Source: Hyphomicrobiales bacterium
GTDB taxonomy: Bacteria > Pseudomonadota > Alphaproteobacteria > Rhizobiales > Rhizobiaceae
Assembly: GCA_900473185.1 (NCBI GenBank)
Contig: UCKU01000003.1
Span: forward strand, 173,469-237,468
Length of the DNA: 64,000 nt
Reading direction: 5' to 3'
Positions 63,970 to 64,000 of this stretch are shown piece after piece (the stretch's first letter is position 1; each line of letters begins with the position of its first letter). Below the pieces are notes generated by a model, which was given only the letters and a program-made list of their open reading frames with translations, had not been told where the DNA came from and made no database searches. The translations under genes were made by a program, and so were the position numbers.

Positions 63970-64000
63970 TAGGCCCGCTGTTCCATAGCGGAACGGCGGG
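63970..64000 (+). terminator. Hairpin after the Hpt gene
   Basis: CCCGC(TG)TTCC / GGAA(CG)GCGGG can fold 25-55 bp after the stop codon. The T-run, if any, lies beyond the window. Confidence 0.4.

Overview
The window looks like the chromosome of a Rhizobium-group alphaproteobacterium (order Hyphomicrobiales/Rhizobiales). The GC content is high, and the gene set is typical of that group: class II DAHP synthase, a MaeB-type malic enzyme with a phosphotransacetylase tail, bluB under a cobalamin riboswitch, a giant polar-growth protein of the Agrobacterium GPR / Sinorhizobium RgsE type, a TTAA-N7-TTAA box of the CtrA kind, and several rhizobial intergenic palindromes. The genus is inferred from protein families recalled from memory, not from a database search. 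No tRNA, rRNA, CRISPR array or intact mobile element was seen.

Layout. 1-14.3 kb is core metabolism and envelope: a GGDEF diguanylate cyclase cut by the window edge, fumarases of both classes (fumA, fumC), an L,D-transpeptidase, gph, rpiA, a DUF2059 protein, glutathione reductase, a TadG-like von Willebrand protein and plant-type DAHP synthase. 14.3-19.4 kb is an accessory island. It starts at an IS481-like transposase remnant that interrupts a small membrane-protein gene. It then carries a Nudix hydrolase, a divergent tyrosyl-tRNA synthetase with a structured leader, a translationally coupled HIT-like/Nudix pair, another Nudix hydrolase, and a stand-alone class II aminoacyl-tRNA-synthetase catalytic core with no anticodon-binding domain. 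This is the best candidate for an undescribed system here. 19.7-32.2 kb holds tadE/tadG, Tat-exported hydrolases, a phosphotransferase, an ArsR-like regulator with its MFS pump, and a large winged-helix/NTPase/TPR regulator next to a DJ-1-like protein without its nucleophilic cysteine.

32.3-38.1 kb has nadE, a small lower-GC patch with a HEPN-like protein and short membrane or secreted proteins, and a class I DAHP synthase behind a textbook attenuator: a Tyr/Phe-rich leader peptide, competing hairpins and an intrinsic terminator. 38.1-45.1 kb has two DHA2 drug pumps, bluB with its riboswitch, a LysR regulator divergent from one pump, a DUF2865 protein and a second-type RNase H. 45.1-55.0 kb has malic enzyme, an LpxH-like phosphatase, an MFS protein behind twin palindromic operators, an Ala-Glu type dipeptide epimerase, and an Mla-type lipid transport operon (permease, ATPase, MCE protein, lipoprotein).

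55.1-64 kb has a D,D-carboxypeptidase, the 2318-residue GPR/RgsE-like protein built from 11-residue helical repeats, and an Hpt phosphotransfer protein. The CtrA-like box lies between the last two. Cell-wall remodelling, muropeptide recycling, outer-membrane lipid transport and polar growth are therefore represented across the window, which fits the unipolar growth of this order.
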